A stretch of 64,000 nt of DNA from Pelobates cultripes (GCA_933207985.1 OW240914.1:128565099-128629098); one strand, 5' to 3'. Numbered from the stretch's first letter, positions 21,201 to 36,200 are shown. Made by a program: numbers and translations. The notes: generated by a model not told the origin, from the letters alone.

Positions 21201-24200
21201 AACCCATAATAAATAGTGATTGTTTCTAGTCTTCAAAGATTTGAAAAAAATTAAATAATGTTAACTTACACAATTTTATTTACCATATGTTTTATTTTTG
21301 AAGTTATGCTGTCGCTATAGCATTTTTTGAAAAATTTGAAGCATTAAAAATACCAAAAATATATACAATTTCACATCTTTCTAAACTATTTAAAAACCAC
21401 TAAATGTACACAGACAACTTCATCTCAATGAAGTGTTTTGGGTGCAGTGACAGTGTACTTTTACCACTGCAATTTAAAACATTGCATTATTTTTTTATTT
21501 TTTTTTTAAGGCAATGTTTACCTTATAGGGTTAAACATACCTCTAGTGGCTCTCTTCCTGACAGTCTCGAGAGGTGCTTCCTATGTAACAACCAAGTGAA
21601 ACTTGGTCATGTGATGTTCAACATCCATGAGAACTTCAAATGTCATCAAATGCAGCTCATAGGAAAGAATTCCGTTTAAAGGAACACTTTAGGGTCAGAA
21701 ACACAAACATGTATTCCTGACCCTATAGTGTTAAAACCACTATCTAGCCCACCTCGTCCCCCATTTCCCTCCCTAAATATAATCTTACCTGTAGGAAAGC
21801 ATTGGATTGGCTAAGATTGTCAATTCTGATGATCTCAGCCAAAGAGGCAGGCCGGGGCCAAACGTCACTGTCATGGGTTTGTGAGTCTATTGCTGTTATT
21901 CCCGGAATCCTCCACTAGTCCTAATTCCAGATGTGCTGAATATAGTAAAAGTATTCCCTTTGTGTAGAGTTTCCCCCAATATAATGGATGCAACCATTTG
22001 TATTGGGTAAAAGCAGCAATCTGAACTTTATTAGGACACACTCTGCTTCTTATGCAGTGCGGGATTTCTAATACAAAAATCACAGGGCTTTCCTTCCCAC
22101 AAACCATTGTGTTTGAGAGATAATTGAGCTCCAATTAAGCTAATCCAATTATCTCTCACATAGGAAAAATTACATACAATTTTTCATATCACAAAAATAC
22201 ATAACAGCATCGGAACTCCACAAACACTTTTATTCCAGAATAGCCCCGATCTGAGCGCACAACATATCCAAAAAGCGCTCAGATCAGTTCGGTAAAACAA
22301 AAGTGAAGTTCGTGCATATATGAACTGGCTGCCTGGTAGAGGTGGTATTGTCAATTTCAAAAGGGTTTAATTTGATTGTATGGGAGGTCAGAGCTTACAA
22401 CCTAAATTTCTCTTTGAAGCAGTGCTACTCTGTGAGGTGTGAGAAGTCACACATAATTGGCCTGGAAGTCTGGTTTCAGTATAAACTAACTCATTTGCCA
22501 TGTGTCTTGGTGTCTGGGACATAACTGGGTCAAGACATAACTTAATTTCCTGCTAGACACATAGCACAATAGCTTTTACATAATACAATTAAGACAATAG
22601 CTTTCATCCAGCTCAACATTTTACATAATAACTCACCATTAACACAATGAACCTCTATATCCTATATATCATTTTAAAGTATGTGACCAGGAACATAGTC
22701 TGTGGGAAGGAGGCTAGCTGTTATGCCTCTCCAGCAGGCTGTGGCACAGGAGCTTCCGTGAAAGCCACCCTGGCCAATCAGCATCTCCTTATAGAGATGC
22801 ATTGAATCAGTGCATTTCTATGAGAAAAGTTCAGTGTCTCCATGCAGAGGGTGGAGCCACTAAATGTTAGTGTTGCACACTGCCCCAGGAAGAACCTCTA
22901 GTAGCCATCTGAGGAGTGGCCACTGGAGGTGTCCCTAAGCAGCAATGTAAAGTACCGCAAAAAGCCTACAGGGACTGACAATACTGACCAGAACAACTAC
23001 AGTAAGCTGTAGTTGTTCTGGTGACTATATTGTCCTTTTGACACTTTCCTATGAGAGGCATTTGACTGGATTTGCATCACGAGCACTTGACATCATGGTA
23101 GGTGGAGAGAGCAGCACGATGGAAAAAAAGGTAAGAAACGGTAAGTAAAACTTTAAAAAATATTTTTATTGCAGTCTAATCTGAATACAGATTAGGGCAC
23201 TATAGCATTAGAAACACAAGTGTTTATTCCTAACGCTATAATATTCTTTTATAATTACCTGTATCAAGTAAAAAGCATAAGGATTCCATCACATATCCCT
23301 TGGTCACACAATGTTAAACACATTATTTTGTCAAAATATCCCAGCATTGGTGTATCCCAATATGGGATATTAGTATGTCCCAGGCTGCATTACTTACCTG
23401 CATTATTGTTCTCTTTCTGTTACAAACATCTCTCCTACAATTTATATGACTGGACACTTGTAATGGGTGATAAGGTGCTTAACCCAAATAGCCTAGTCAT
23501 GGCTCAAAATAGCCAAAGAAAAGGCAAATGTTAGGATTTACTACCCAGAACATTTCATTATTGAATACCACTGCTATTGAAACAACCTCAGTCCTAATAA
23601 ATAAGCATGAAAACAGAAATGCAATTTATCTCAAATAGTACTCAAGACAAAATGAATAAATTAAATTGGAAATTTATATTTGAAAATTATGCATTTTTTT
23701 GATAATGTTTTTAATGTCTGTATATGAACATAATGCCCAGTAACTAAGTACAGTCACCTGGTTAAACCCAGTTATTTTGGATAACACACATCATTATAAT
23801 AGTGCTAGTAAGGCAAGTGTCTCTGCCAACACTAATAAGACCCAAGTGAAGAGTCACTCTGCCTCCTAAACACTGCCAATACAGAATGTACTCATTGGCT
23901 TATAGCGTCAGCTAGGCACTCTCAGCTAATAAGCACAGGCCTGCTTAGTTCAGTGGAGCCAACTAGATTTTCCTGCACAGAGAATCCAAAAGCAGCGGAT
24001 GGAACTGTGGGCACCCAGCGGGTCCCAAGCAACATATAAACCTGTTCTAAAACAGTTTAGCAAATTACACTGGGAGATTGCCAGGGCACTCCTGGCTCCA
24101 TAACTATGGCAACTGACTGTAGTGGTTATGGTGCTTAGAGAAAAAAATATGTAGGCTACTTTTATGACTGTATATTTCGATACAAACATGTTGAGCTGGT

Positions 24201-27200
24201 GAATACAAATTGGCTTGAGAGCTGTGGCCAGGGACTGTAGTGCTTTTAGTGCTTGAAGTATTTTTTATTTTATTTTTTATATATTCTTTATTTTTGGAGT
24301 GCAATGAAAACAAACATTGCGTAACATTGACATAGATTTAAGTTGCATTATGAATGGTTACAGGCTTCAAGTATAAACTCAGTATGTCATGAGTAGCTGC
24401 ACACATTTTTTGGTTTAAAACGTAAAACAAGAATTAGTCGCAGCGCAAGCGTATACAGACATGCATTATATCCCTTGTTGAGATGGCCAACCGTTTAGCA
24501 TCACTAAGATCGGGTCTAAGACATGGTTTGCTAGGAGCTTGCGTTGTTACAGGTTATTATAATAGGCTAGTGAAACCTTAGAAAGGTACAAACTGTTATT
24601 GCCACTGGGAGACCAGGCCCTGTTGCAGAGAGTAGTGGGGCGCTTTTCACAGAATAGAATACTTTAAAACAATTTAGCATGCTGTAGCTAACCGAGGCTC
24701 ACCGGTCTAGCTGAGTTAAACTAAGGGCACAATATCCTGCAGGTGTAACTTTTCGCAGCCACATTATGATTTAATACTAATGGCACCAGGCCACCATTCC
24801 ATCCTGTCAAGTGGCTAGTGGGAGTAAAACATTTAAGGACAGAGCTGCTACTTTGCAGTGGGAAGTTACATGGTCATCTCGGGGGCCTGTGGTCAGTTCA
24901 TCATGGGTGCTGGATCTTGCCTGTGTAGTGCCCATAGTATGCAGGTGTAGTTCGGCGGGACACTCAGGCAGGACATCCATTTGAGTCTCTACTCGGGGGT
25001 GTCCTCCATGCGCCTCTCCAGCATGGGCGTAGGAACCAGGGAGGATGGGGGGACGCATCCCCCCCAGCAAATCATGCGGGGGGGACAGGTTATGGGGAAA
25101 TCCCCCCCAGCCCCACCGCCCCCCCCATGCTGCAGCCGCCTGAGCACTCTGTAGAGAACCTCAGGCGGCTGCAGCTTTGCCCGGCGGTGCGTCCATGAGG
25201 GCGGACCGCACCGCCCGGGCGCAGCATGGGGAGAGGGGCTGACAGGAGGGAAGCGCTCAGCGCTCCCTCCTGTCACTCCCTCCCTGTAGCGTGGCCGAGC
25301 GCTCTATGGTATGGTCCGCGGGTACAGGGAGCATCTGTCTCCTGTACCCGGCCGGACTAACAGGAAGTGAACACTGAGTGTTCACTTCCTGTAAGTCTGG
25401 CCGGGTACAGGAAACAAAAGCTCCCTGTACCCGTGGACTATACTGGGCTCGGCCACGCTACAACTGAGGTGGGGGGTGAAAGAGTGACCGGAGGGCAGCG
25501 TGGTGTGAGGAGAAAGAGTGACAAGGAGGGCGGAGGGAGGGGGGAGAAAGAGGACAAGGGAGGGAAAGAGGACAAGGGGGGGGAGGGGGAGAGGAGTGAC
25601 TAGGAGTGGGAGGGGGGAGAAAGAGGACAAGGAGGGAGGGGAGAAAGAGGACAAGGGGGAGATAGAGGACAAGGAGGAGGGGAAAGATGCAAGGAGGAGG
25701 GGGAGAAAGAGGACAAGGGAGGAGGGGGAGAGAGTGACAAGGGAGGGGGGGAGGAGGGGAGAGAAAGAGTGACAAGGAGGGGGGGAAAAGAGGACAAGGA
25801 GGGGGGGGAGGGAGAAAGAGTGAAGGGAGGGGGGAGAGTGACAAGGAGGGGGGAAAAGGACAAGGGAGGGGAAAAGAGTGACAAGGGGAGGGGAGAAAGT
25901 GACAAGGGAGGGAGGGAGGGGAGAAAGAGAGTGACAAGGGAGGGGAGAAAGATTGACATCCATCACACACACACACACAATCGTACAATCATGCAAACCT
26001 TAAACACACAGAAACACACAATGCATTCCTTACACACACTAAATGCACCCCGTACACACACTCAATGCACCCCTTACAGACGCACACACTGCATCCCGTA
26101 CATACACAGAAACACACCTTGCAGCCCTTACACATACAAACACAGATTCACACAATGCATTCCTTACACACATATCAGGACATCCCCTACACACTCCACC
26201 CCCTGTGAACAAACTCATTGGTCGAACATGAAGGTGGACCCTGGGACCCAGACCTTGAGCTGTGTAAAGGGCCCCCAAAAAATGGAGCTGCTCTACACCA
26301 GACCAGTGGAGCCAGACTGCAGCTAGAGCCCATCATCATCCTCATCTGGTTGTAAGTAGGCAATCTAGCATATTATTCGTGGCACTAATCTCTAATTTAC
26401 ATGGAAAGGGGTTCTTATATAAATGGAAGGGGTAGAGACGGGTAGTAAAATGTATGGAATGCATTTCTGAAAGTGTCACTGAATGGCAGTTAGGAAATGT
26501 GGTCACCCTAAGTCAGGGGCAGTATTACACAATCTGTATATGTATAAAAAAATATAAAAAGTAATCTGCAAAGTACAAAATGTTTGTGTCATATGTCATG
26601 CTAAAAATTAAGCTAGGAATGTGCATATTTATTTTTTTTAAATAATTTTTAGAATAATGATACAGACATTTTATTTCTGACATTTGTGATGATTCTTTTT
26701 TCCTCTCTATATTCAAGGGACACTATAGTCACCAGAACCACAACAGCTAAACGTAGTAGTTCTGGTGTCTATAGCACGTCTTTGCAGGCTTTTTAATGTA
26801 AGCACTGCCATTTCGTAAAAAGGCAGTATTTACATTACTGCTGAGGAATACCTCTAGTGGACACTCAGGTGGCCACTAGAGGTGCTTCCTAGTCGAGACA
26901 TGAATGCCGCCCTATGAAGTATCTGCGCATGTGCGGCAAAGCTGCGCATCCGCATCAGAGAGCAATGACGCTTCTGAATAGAAGTGTTTTATTGCTCCCT
27001 GCTCGCACCCTCCTGTTTCGTCATTTTGACGAAATAGGGGGCGCGGCATCAGGAGGATCCCGGCGCTGTATCCGGGTAAGTAAAATCCCTTCCCTGTAGT
27101 GACCCTTTAATGTTATTATTTAATCATTTATATAGCAACTGCAAATTCCGTAGCGCTGTACAATGGGATAAACAACTCCTAGTTTACGGAATAAGAATAT

Positions 27201-30200
27201 ACTCGGCGAGTAAAAATGCTATCCCCCCCAGATTTTTTTGGGTTCCTACTCCCATGGGGGGAACAGGGCCAGATCCACTCTGCTCCGGGCCTTCAGGTCA
27301 GGCATCGTTGGGCGGGATAGTGGGGCAGCGACCGTCCGCCCCACTCACCGCCGGAGTAGGCCCCATCTGGGGTTTCAAAGATTCCTCCTCCAGGGGACTG
27401 AAGCTCAAGGAGCCAGCCTCTCCCTGGATACAGTGCCTCCTTTGGGGCAAGGACCAGAGCTGTCGGTCAGCTTTCAGGCTGAAATTCGTAGGTTTATAGG
27501 CTTAAAGTAGAGGGATTTGCCGGAGTTGATCACCCTTGCGACCGACCAACTCGGCGGTCCGGCCCCGCCCGGAGTATTTTTTTTTTTAAATGGATACTAG
27601 CAATCCTCCCCCCCACCTGTAAAACCATATAAATTAAGAACAAACATATTTGAAATGCAGCGCCAGGCAAAGCTCTCTGCGCTGGTTTTCATGCAAACAT
27701 CTACATCACTGCTTTTGTGCATGCTCTGAACCAGAGAGGAAAGGAAGGGAGTGAGGGTGGGATTTTTAAAAAGGCTATATACTAAACCTAAAAGGGGAGG
27801 CAAGGAAGGACCAGATGGACGGGACACTGAAGCTCCCGATTGCGGGTATGCTGCCTGCAAGGGAGAAGCTCATTACATATGTCACCAGTGCACAGTGCTC
27901 GTTGACAACAGATGTAATGTTCGTAAAGTTTGCATGTGCCATCGGTGCAACTAATCCCTGGCACAAAAGTGCAAATATCTCTGTATGTGCAAAGTTTCAA
28001 GCAGAAACACTGCACATACAGACTCTTCCCATCATGTCTATGTCTAAAAGCAGAAGTGGTCATGGTAGTTGGAGAAACCCTTAAAGTAATAGTCCCTACT
28101 GACTATATAACATTATTTCTACAGCCCAGATATCACCTCTGATGGACACACTGAAAGATTGCATTGTAGATATAATGACTTGTATAACAAATTGGAGTCA
28201 GTGTTGCTTTACTTGATAATTTTATAACAGAACAGAACCTGTCAAATGTGACATTGCCCTACACAACATAGTATTAAAATTACTTTGATAAACATTTTAT
28301 CATCACAATAAAAATAGTTAATGGAAGAAAAGTATTAAAAAAAAAAAAAACAAAGCAAAGAAACGGTATTAAAGAAATAGAGAAACTTATAATAAGTAGT
28401 AAAAACTAATAACAGTCTCTGGAATATTCCGAATTTCTGTTGCATTTGAAAACTGAATCATACAGTAAGTTACAGTAAGTGTTGCATTTTTTTAAGAAGG
28501 TAACTTACACATGGATCTGGAGTAATCGAGTTTTCTTTAGTGTTTATTCATCCATATAAGGCCAACACGGTTATTTAAAGTGAGAATTCAAAATTAATTT
28601 CAAATTTAAAAGAACACTCCAAACACCATAAGCACTTACTCTTGCTGGAGTGTTAAATGTGTGAAACGTGTCCTCTTTCATTTTACAAAAAGTGCAAATT
28701 TCCCTGACTGTCAGACAACCATTCCTGTTACATCCGGATTGTTTTGCTCAATGGGCAATAGCGCACAGCACCTGCTTTGCAAAGTCTTCTCATAAAGCTG
28801 CATTGGGAAGTCTGTGATTGGACAGCCACAGAAAGAATTAGCTGGTGAAGAAGAGGAGGGCCTGCAAAGGTTATAGTCATCAGATTTGCAGCTTTTGAAA
28901 GCTGTTTTTAGCTCTACCCCAATGAAAAAAATGCAGCAATAAATGCATACATACATACTAAAAGTTGTATATTAATATATACTAGAAAGGTATATATAAT
29001 ACTATATTATAAGATCAAAATAGCCAAACTGGAAACATTTTCCAAATCAGTTTGGCCTTCAATGAAATTTAGTTTGAATTCCTACTTTAGGAAATAACAT
29101 TGCCTGTATATAATAGCATCTAGTGACACACTTCATATTCAACAGGCTTCATCATTTTAACTCACATGTCACCTAATATCTTATAATTTGTTCCTGATTT
29201 GGCTATGGCTAGCTTAGTTTCAGCTGGTTTTATTGATTGGAAGATTGATGCTATACTCCGGTAGAATTTTAGAGAAGTAGCTTTGGTACTAACTTTGCTG
29301 GTTACAGTGCGGCTTATTAACAAATGAACTGCCGGAATGAGAGGACAGTCTTTTCTTTCCAGAGTTTGAACAGAGATGGGTTCTCCCTCTCCTTTATTGT
29401 ACCATTAAGCCTTAATGCCTAAACTCATTATATTTGGACATATCTCTAAAAATATTTTGAGTTCTTGCATTTTTTTTTCCGAACTCATTTATTTTGGGCA
29501 TCAAATAATAAATATATCAGAAAATTAATGCAGACCTACAACAAAATTGGAAAGAGAATGTGGCCTTTTCAATGAGCAGGGCTTTTTCACCACCCAATAA
29601 ATTAAATGCTTGGTCCTAGATGCTCTTCGACTGATGCAAACTGACCACTGTAGTATGTTTTCCAAACACTGGGAGGCTGACATGTTTTTCATTGTATTTG
29701 ACTGAAACGTTCTGAATGACTGATCACTAAAACAGAGCTGACTTGTCCCATAAGTGCAGTTTGTGAGAGTACCCTCACCCTAATGTATTGCAGCCAACCA
29801 TTTCAATAAATTGTCGATCCACATTCAGTCATGCCTGTAATTGTCTCTCCTGACCTCTGATCTAAGCATGTGCATACACTGCAAAGTAAACACCTCCATG
29901 CTGCCATAACATGCTGATTAATTGGATTTCCCCACAACCAGGGGGCTATTAGAGAAGATAACATGGAAAACGGCCATCTGCTGCTCAAAGACATAAACAT
30001 ATACTTACACACATTCACTCACCCATTCATAAACAACTGCACAGAAATAGTAAAGTGGGACTTCTGGGCACGGTCCACCTACATTAACCCACAAACTGCC
30101 ATGAAATTATTTACATTTCCTACTAGTAATTCCTTCCCATATTATAATTCAAACAGGAAGAACCCTGTCAATTCCTGCGGCACCTCGCAATAGGCAAACA

Positions 30201-33200
30201 AAAAAAAAACCTCAAAATTGCTCAGATAACAGTAATTGCACCACATTCGCCACAGTGGTAGACTGGCAGCCATGTATCCAGTTCACTGCTGCCCTGTGGA
30301 AGCGACAGGCCCACTCGGCATGAGAGACTTTCTCCCCTTTCTTTGAGTCCCGTAATTGGCAGCAGTATGCTGGGGTAACAGCATACCATGCCAGTGATGT
30401 TTCTTTCACTCTGTCATACTTCATTATATCTTTGTCCATAATGGTGCGTATGCCTCTGCTGCCAACCCCAATAACTGCCAAAATAGAGACCCATCATGTG
30501 GGTCAATTTCGTGAAGGGTATAATGCCTCTCAAAGTCACACAGACCCGTTGAGGTCTGTCTCCAGGAAGGGTTTAAAGGCAGCAAATTGCATCTTGCTTT
30601 TTCCCCTATTCGAAGATCCATTTGAAGATGCCTTACTCCCTCGAAGTTCTTGAATCTCGGGCAGCCATAATCTAATGCTCATGAGCCACTTGTTGTGAGG
30701 CATTCACAATCTTTACTACATCCAATCATTGAATTCAGACCATAGAATGCAAGCTGGTTTCGCATTTCCTGCTGAAAATTGGTCTCATTAGAGAAGGAGC
30801 TGGTGGACGGGTTTCTGCCCCAGTCACCCTCCACAAGTGCTGCAATCAATGCGGTTTTAGGTTTATTGTTGGCAATTTGACCTCTTGCTTCCAGCAGTTC
30901 CTTCAGCGTGCTCCTCTTTAGTTTCTCATTACACCACTCCATCAACTCTGCATCTTCTGCTGAGGATGACCAACCATAGTTTTTCCTCCAAGGGTATCCC
31001 CAGAGCGAGAGAAGAGATCTCGTTGCTGTTACTTGATGTAATGGCCTGAGCACTCCGTTTGAGTTTCTCCAAAAGGGTCCCACTCTTTAAGCGCTGGATA
31101 CTTAACGTGATTATAGCTGTCTCACCCAAACACTAGTCGAGACTTTGTGAAGGGTGAATAAAAACTGTTTTATTAAGAACACGGCACATTTATTTTTATT
31201 TTTTTTACACACGACCACAACAGCGAGACCATGGTTTGAACAATGAAAATCCCATCCTGCCGCCTCTGTGTCTGGGAGATAGATCTGTAAATGCCAAGTT
31301 AATTATCCCCCAGATATCAGGATGCCATTACAGTATACCTCAAAAACACTTATAAAGCATAATTAAGCAACACAGGTCTTTTCCCGGATAGCTTTCCCCC
31401 TCTTGCACTCACGGTGTTCAATTGACACCCGGTTATCTGATAGAGAGTTCCACACAGCCATTCAGAGTGACCTCTAGGAGGCTCACGGCTTTCCCTGTGA
31501 GGCTAGTCACCAGGTGGTTTTGGAGTGTGGGCGCTCTTCTGGACTGTGCAGGGTGATTGGTAGTGTAAGAAAAGTGAGGGGAAAAAAATTTCTCTTCATA
31601 GTGGCAGTACTGCAGTTCTGTCACTGCACCCACGCAAATTAAGTCCCCATATTCACCCTGCCACCAGACCCAGCGCTACCATTGCCTGCTAAAATTGGGC
31701 ATACTTTGCAATTACCAAAAAGCACCAATAGGGTGGAGGGGGGGGCGGGTAAAGAAAGACACATCTAAAAAAAAATGATTTTTTTTCCTGTGTAGCCAAG
31801 AATCCTTGCAATGGCCCTGCCTGCCATACTCAGCCCCCAATCACAGTCACCCCAACACTAACCTTGCCTCACTTACTCACACTGTCACTTTGCAACCATT
31901 ATAGTCAGTCCTAATGCGCACACAGTTACCCTCATACACAGGCACTATATACACATCGAATGCATCAATATCACAAGCAGCACCCATACACACAACACAC
32001 TGTAAGCAGCATTTGTGAGATTAGAATAAAGACATCATGAACACAATTATATGGGGGTGGACAGGGAGAGAATTAGGCACAGTACGTCATGGAACTGTAT
32101 TAGCTACAGTGAGGTAAAAAAAAAAAAAAATATTGGATCCCTTGCTGATTTTGAATGTTTGCCCACTGACAAAGAAATGATTAGTCTATAATTTTAATGG
32201 TAGGTGTATTTTAACAGTGAGAGACAGAATAACAAAACAAAAAAAAAACGCATGTCAAAAAAGTTATAAAATGATTTGCATGTCAATGAGTGAAATAAGT
32301 ATTTGATTCCCTATCAATCAGCAAGATTTCTGGCTCCCAGGTGTCTTTTATACAGAGTGTTCCCTGTATAAAAGACACCTGGGGGCCAGAAATCTTGCTG
32401 ATTGATAGGGAATCAAATACTTATAAGGGAGTGCTTCTACTCTCACCTTGTAACCTGTATAAAAGACACCTGTCCACAGAAGCAATCAATCCAATTCCAA
32501 ACTCTCCACCATGGCCAAGATCAAAGAGCTGTCCAAAGATGTCAGGGACAAGATTGTAGACCAGCAGTTGGTGCAATTATTCGCAAATGGAAGAAACACA
32601 AAATAACGGTCAGTCACCCTTGGTCTGGGTGCTCCAAGATCTCATTTCGTGGAGTTTCAATGATCATGAGAACGGTGAAGGAATCAGCCCAGAACTACAC
32701 GGGAGTATCTTATTAATGATCTCAAGGCAGGTGGGACCATAGTCACCAAGAAAACAATTGGTAACACACTACGCCGTGAAGGACTGAAATTCTGCAGCGC
32801 CTGCAAGGTCCCCCTGCACAAGAAAGCACATGTAAAGGCCCATCTGAAGTTTGCCAACGAACATCTGAATGATTCAGAGGAGAACTGGGTGAAAGTGTTG
32901 TGGTCAGATGAGACCAAAAATTGAGCTCTTTGGTATTGTCAGGTTATACCTGTCGGTTACGCCATTTCCCAGGCACTTCCGGGTAGACGGAGCACAGCCA
33001 CGCCCCCTTCTCTGACGCGGTCTCCTCACGCTACATAGGGAGACCGCGCCAGATTCAAAATGCTGGATTATTGTGAGGCTTTCCCCCGTGATCCTCAGAC
33101 CGGCTACAAATTATTACAACTACTGTTACATGTACCGAACCCTGGACGGAAATTCGTTGACCTACCTTCTCCTCTCCTCGACCTCGGATTGAAATAAGGA

Positions 33201-36200
33201 CCTCTGCTTCTGCTCCAAAAGAAATATTCAATATCTGGATGCAACACTTAATAAGAGCTTCAGAACCTACTCCAATTGAACGCTAAGTATTTTACTTCAA
33301 GTTCGTTTTGGTCTCTGCATGCTTATGCACTTGCAATTGCCACTCTGTTGCTAAGTGAAAGCTACATTTTCTATCTGATGCAATTAAGTTTCACTCTGAA
33401 TAACTTCAACCTATACTTGGACTAATTCTTATTTAGTACTGCTTCACTGTTGCAAATCTACTGCTGCTTGTTCCGCTTTCAACAACTAACAACCTTGCTA
33501 AGTTTTAAAGCTACAGTAACAGCTTTTTAATTTCAGTTAAATAAAATAAAAAATAATTCAACGTCCTTCTGCAGTTGTGTTCCATCTATTATTTGAAGTA
33601 GCATAACAGGCATCAACTCAACTCACCGTGTTTGGAAGAGGAGGAGTGCTGACTATGACCCCAAGAACACCATCCCCACCGTCAAACATGGAAGTGGAAA
33701 CATTATGCTTTAGGGGTGTTTTTCTGCTAAAGGGACAGAACAACTGCCCTGCATCAATGGGACGATGGACAGGGCCAAGTACGGTCTAATCTTGGGTGAG
33801 AACCTCCTTCCCTCAGCCAGGGCATTGAAAATGGGTTGTGGATGGGTATTCCAGCATGACAATGACCCAAAACACACAGCCAAGGCAACAAAGGAGTGGC
33901 TCAAGAAGAAGCACATTAAGGCCCTGGAGTGGCCTAGTCAGTCTCCAGACCTTAAAGGATCACTACAGGGTCAGGAACACGCGGGTCAGGAACACAAGCG
34001 TGTTCCTGACCCTATAGTGTTAACACCACCATTTAGCCCCCCTGGGCCCCTCATGCCTCCATAAATATAGTAAAAATCTTACTGTATTCAAGCCTGAAGC
34101 TGTAAATCTGCATGCTGTTAAACTCAGAAAAACAAGCAGTCTGCTGACATGTGGTAGCCTGATCCAATCACAGTGCTTCCCCATAGGATTGGCTGAGATT
34201 GACAAAGAGGCAGATCAGGGGCAGAGCCAGCATGATTTAAACACAGCCCTGGCCAATCAGCATCTCCTCATAGAGATGAATTGAATCAATGAATCTCTAT
34301 GAGGAAAGTTCAGTGTCTGCATGCAGAGGGAGGAGATACTGAATCACAGGATGCTGTGCACAGTGCTGCTTTGTGCTCTGCTGACAGCAGATCTGAGTGG
34401 ATGGAGGCATATTATGCCTCCATCAACTCCGAAGTCCCTCTGATTCACTCTGAGTGACTGCAACTGGAGGTGTTCCTAGCTTTCAATGGAAACACTGTAT
34501 TTTCTCAGAAAATACAGTGTTTACATGAGAGGCTGCAGGGAGCTGTAGTTCTCACCTCAACAACCTCGTTAAGCTGAAGTTGTTCAAGTGACTATAGTGT
34601 CCCTTTAATCCCATAGAAAATCTGTGGAGGGAGCTAAAGGTTTCAGTTGCCAAATGTCAGCCTTGAAACCTTAAAGGACGACTATAGTGCCAGGAAAACA
34701 TACTTGTTTTCCTGGCTCTATAGGGTCCTTGGGTCCCCCTTACCCTAAGGGCCCCCCTCCTAGGCTCTAGAGTGAGGAAGGGGTTAATCCCTTACCTTTT
34801 TTCGGTGCTGGGGACTCTCCTCCTCCTTTCCCCGTCATCGGCTGAATACGCATGCACGACACGAGCCACACGCGCATTCAGCCAGTCCATAGGAAAGCAT
34901 TTCTCAATGCTTTCCTATGGATGCTGGCGTCTTCTCACTGTGAAAATCACAGTGAGAAGCGCAGCAGCGCCTCTAGCGGCTGTCAATGAGACAGCCACTA
35001 GAGGCTGGATTAACCCATTTGTAAACATAGCAGTTTCTCTGAAACTGCTATGTTTACAGCAGAAAGGGTTAATCATAGATGGACCTGGCACCCAGACTAC
35101 TTCATTAAGCTGAATTAATGACTTGGAGAGGAGTGGGACAAAATACCTCCTGAGATGTGTGAAAACCTGGTGGCCAACAACAAGAACATGTCTGATCCCT
35201 GTGATTGCCAACAAGGGTTTTGCCACCAAGTACGAAGGTCAAATACTTATTTCACTCATTGACATGCAAATCAATATATAACTTTTTTGACATGCGTTTT
35301 TCTGGATTTTTTTTATTCTGTCTCTCACTTTTAAAATACAACTACCATTAAAATTATAGACAGATCATTTTTCTGTCAGTGGGCAAACGTTCAAAATCAG
35401 CACGGGGTCAAATACTCTTTTTCCCTCACTGTACATAAAAAAAGGTACCACTGGACAGGTAGAGTTAATTATGACTGAGGCTCAATTAGAGTCCATAAGT
35501 TATAAGAGTGTAAATAAGAGGCCTACTTAAGCATAGCCCTGTGCATAATTAACTGAAAACACTAAAATAAGCTGAAAGAATACACATGGCTATGATCTGC
35601 CTTGTAATTCTAAGTCCCCTGAGCCAATGCCTGTGAATGGAAGGCATGCTCCCCATAAGAGTTCATTGAAGCACAAAGCTTCGCGCCTCCGTGAGTCAGG
35701 CAGCATCCAGCTTCAGGGACAGGGCTCCATAATTGCCTCAATGCACTCCCCAAGCCTGTCTGAGCAGGAATCCCTTGACAGCGCCAGTTGCACTTAGTGA
35801 TATGGCCCCCTCCAATATGCCTAGCAGGTGTACAGCATTGGGGCTTAGGGGCAGGTTGTCTGAGATCTTGGCAGCTTCAGTTCCTGACTTCTGCTCTTCG
35901 ACACTCGTGAGGTGCTCAGGGGTTGCTGTGGAAACTGTGCGGGAGTCTGGCTGCCCAGGGAAACAGTAAGGGTCTGCGTGCGTCGTCATGCCATTGAAGT
36001 TTGGAGGGCGAAATGGGCTGATGTATGTGAGTTGCTGGTGTTGGTGCATTCAAGGTATGTGAGTTGGTCAGCAAAACACACCTGTTGCCTAGCCTCTATT
36101 TTCGCCCAGAATTTGGTAAAGATGCAATCCAGCTTACTCAGAGTCATTGTAATGTAGGCCTTGGTTGACCCTCCGGCTATGAATGCCACCATCTTAGGAG

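Larger units (their letters stand above)
32512..35230 (+). pseudogene. Tc1 transposase remnant, split into four pieces
   Basis: Pieces 32512-32936, 33609-33951, 34609-34670 and 35119-35230 resemble one Tc1 transposase in order. The second piece reads [20 protein letters not shown] and ends SQSPDL; the third continues at the Glu motif ([10 protein letters not shown]). The DNA-binding domain is shortened by a deletion after VDQQ and there are stops. Not functional. Confidence 0.8.
32107..35431 (+). mobile_element. Tc1-like transposon, dead, carrying three later insertions
   Basis: CAGTGAGGTAAAAA at the left and CTTTTTCCCTCACTG at the right, between TA dinucleotides, with inverted repeats of about 210 bp. 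Removing the inserts 32937-33608, 33952-34608 and 34671-35118 leaves about 1.54 kb, a normal Tc1 length. It is a different family from the element at 61959-63557. Confidence 0.85.

Noticed and set aside
25382..25996. Minus-strand frames of 204 and 176 codons and a plus frame of 185 codons
   Set aside because: Purine tract translated as Pro/Ser/Leu or Lys/Glu/Gly; composition artefact.
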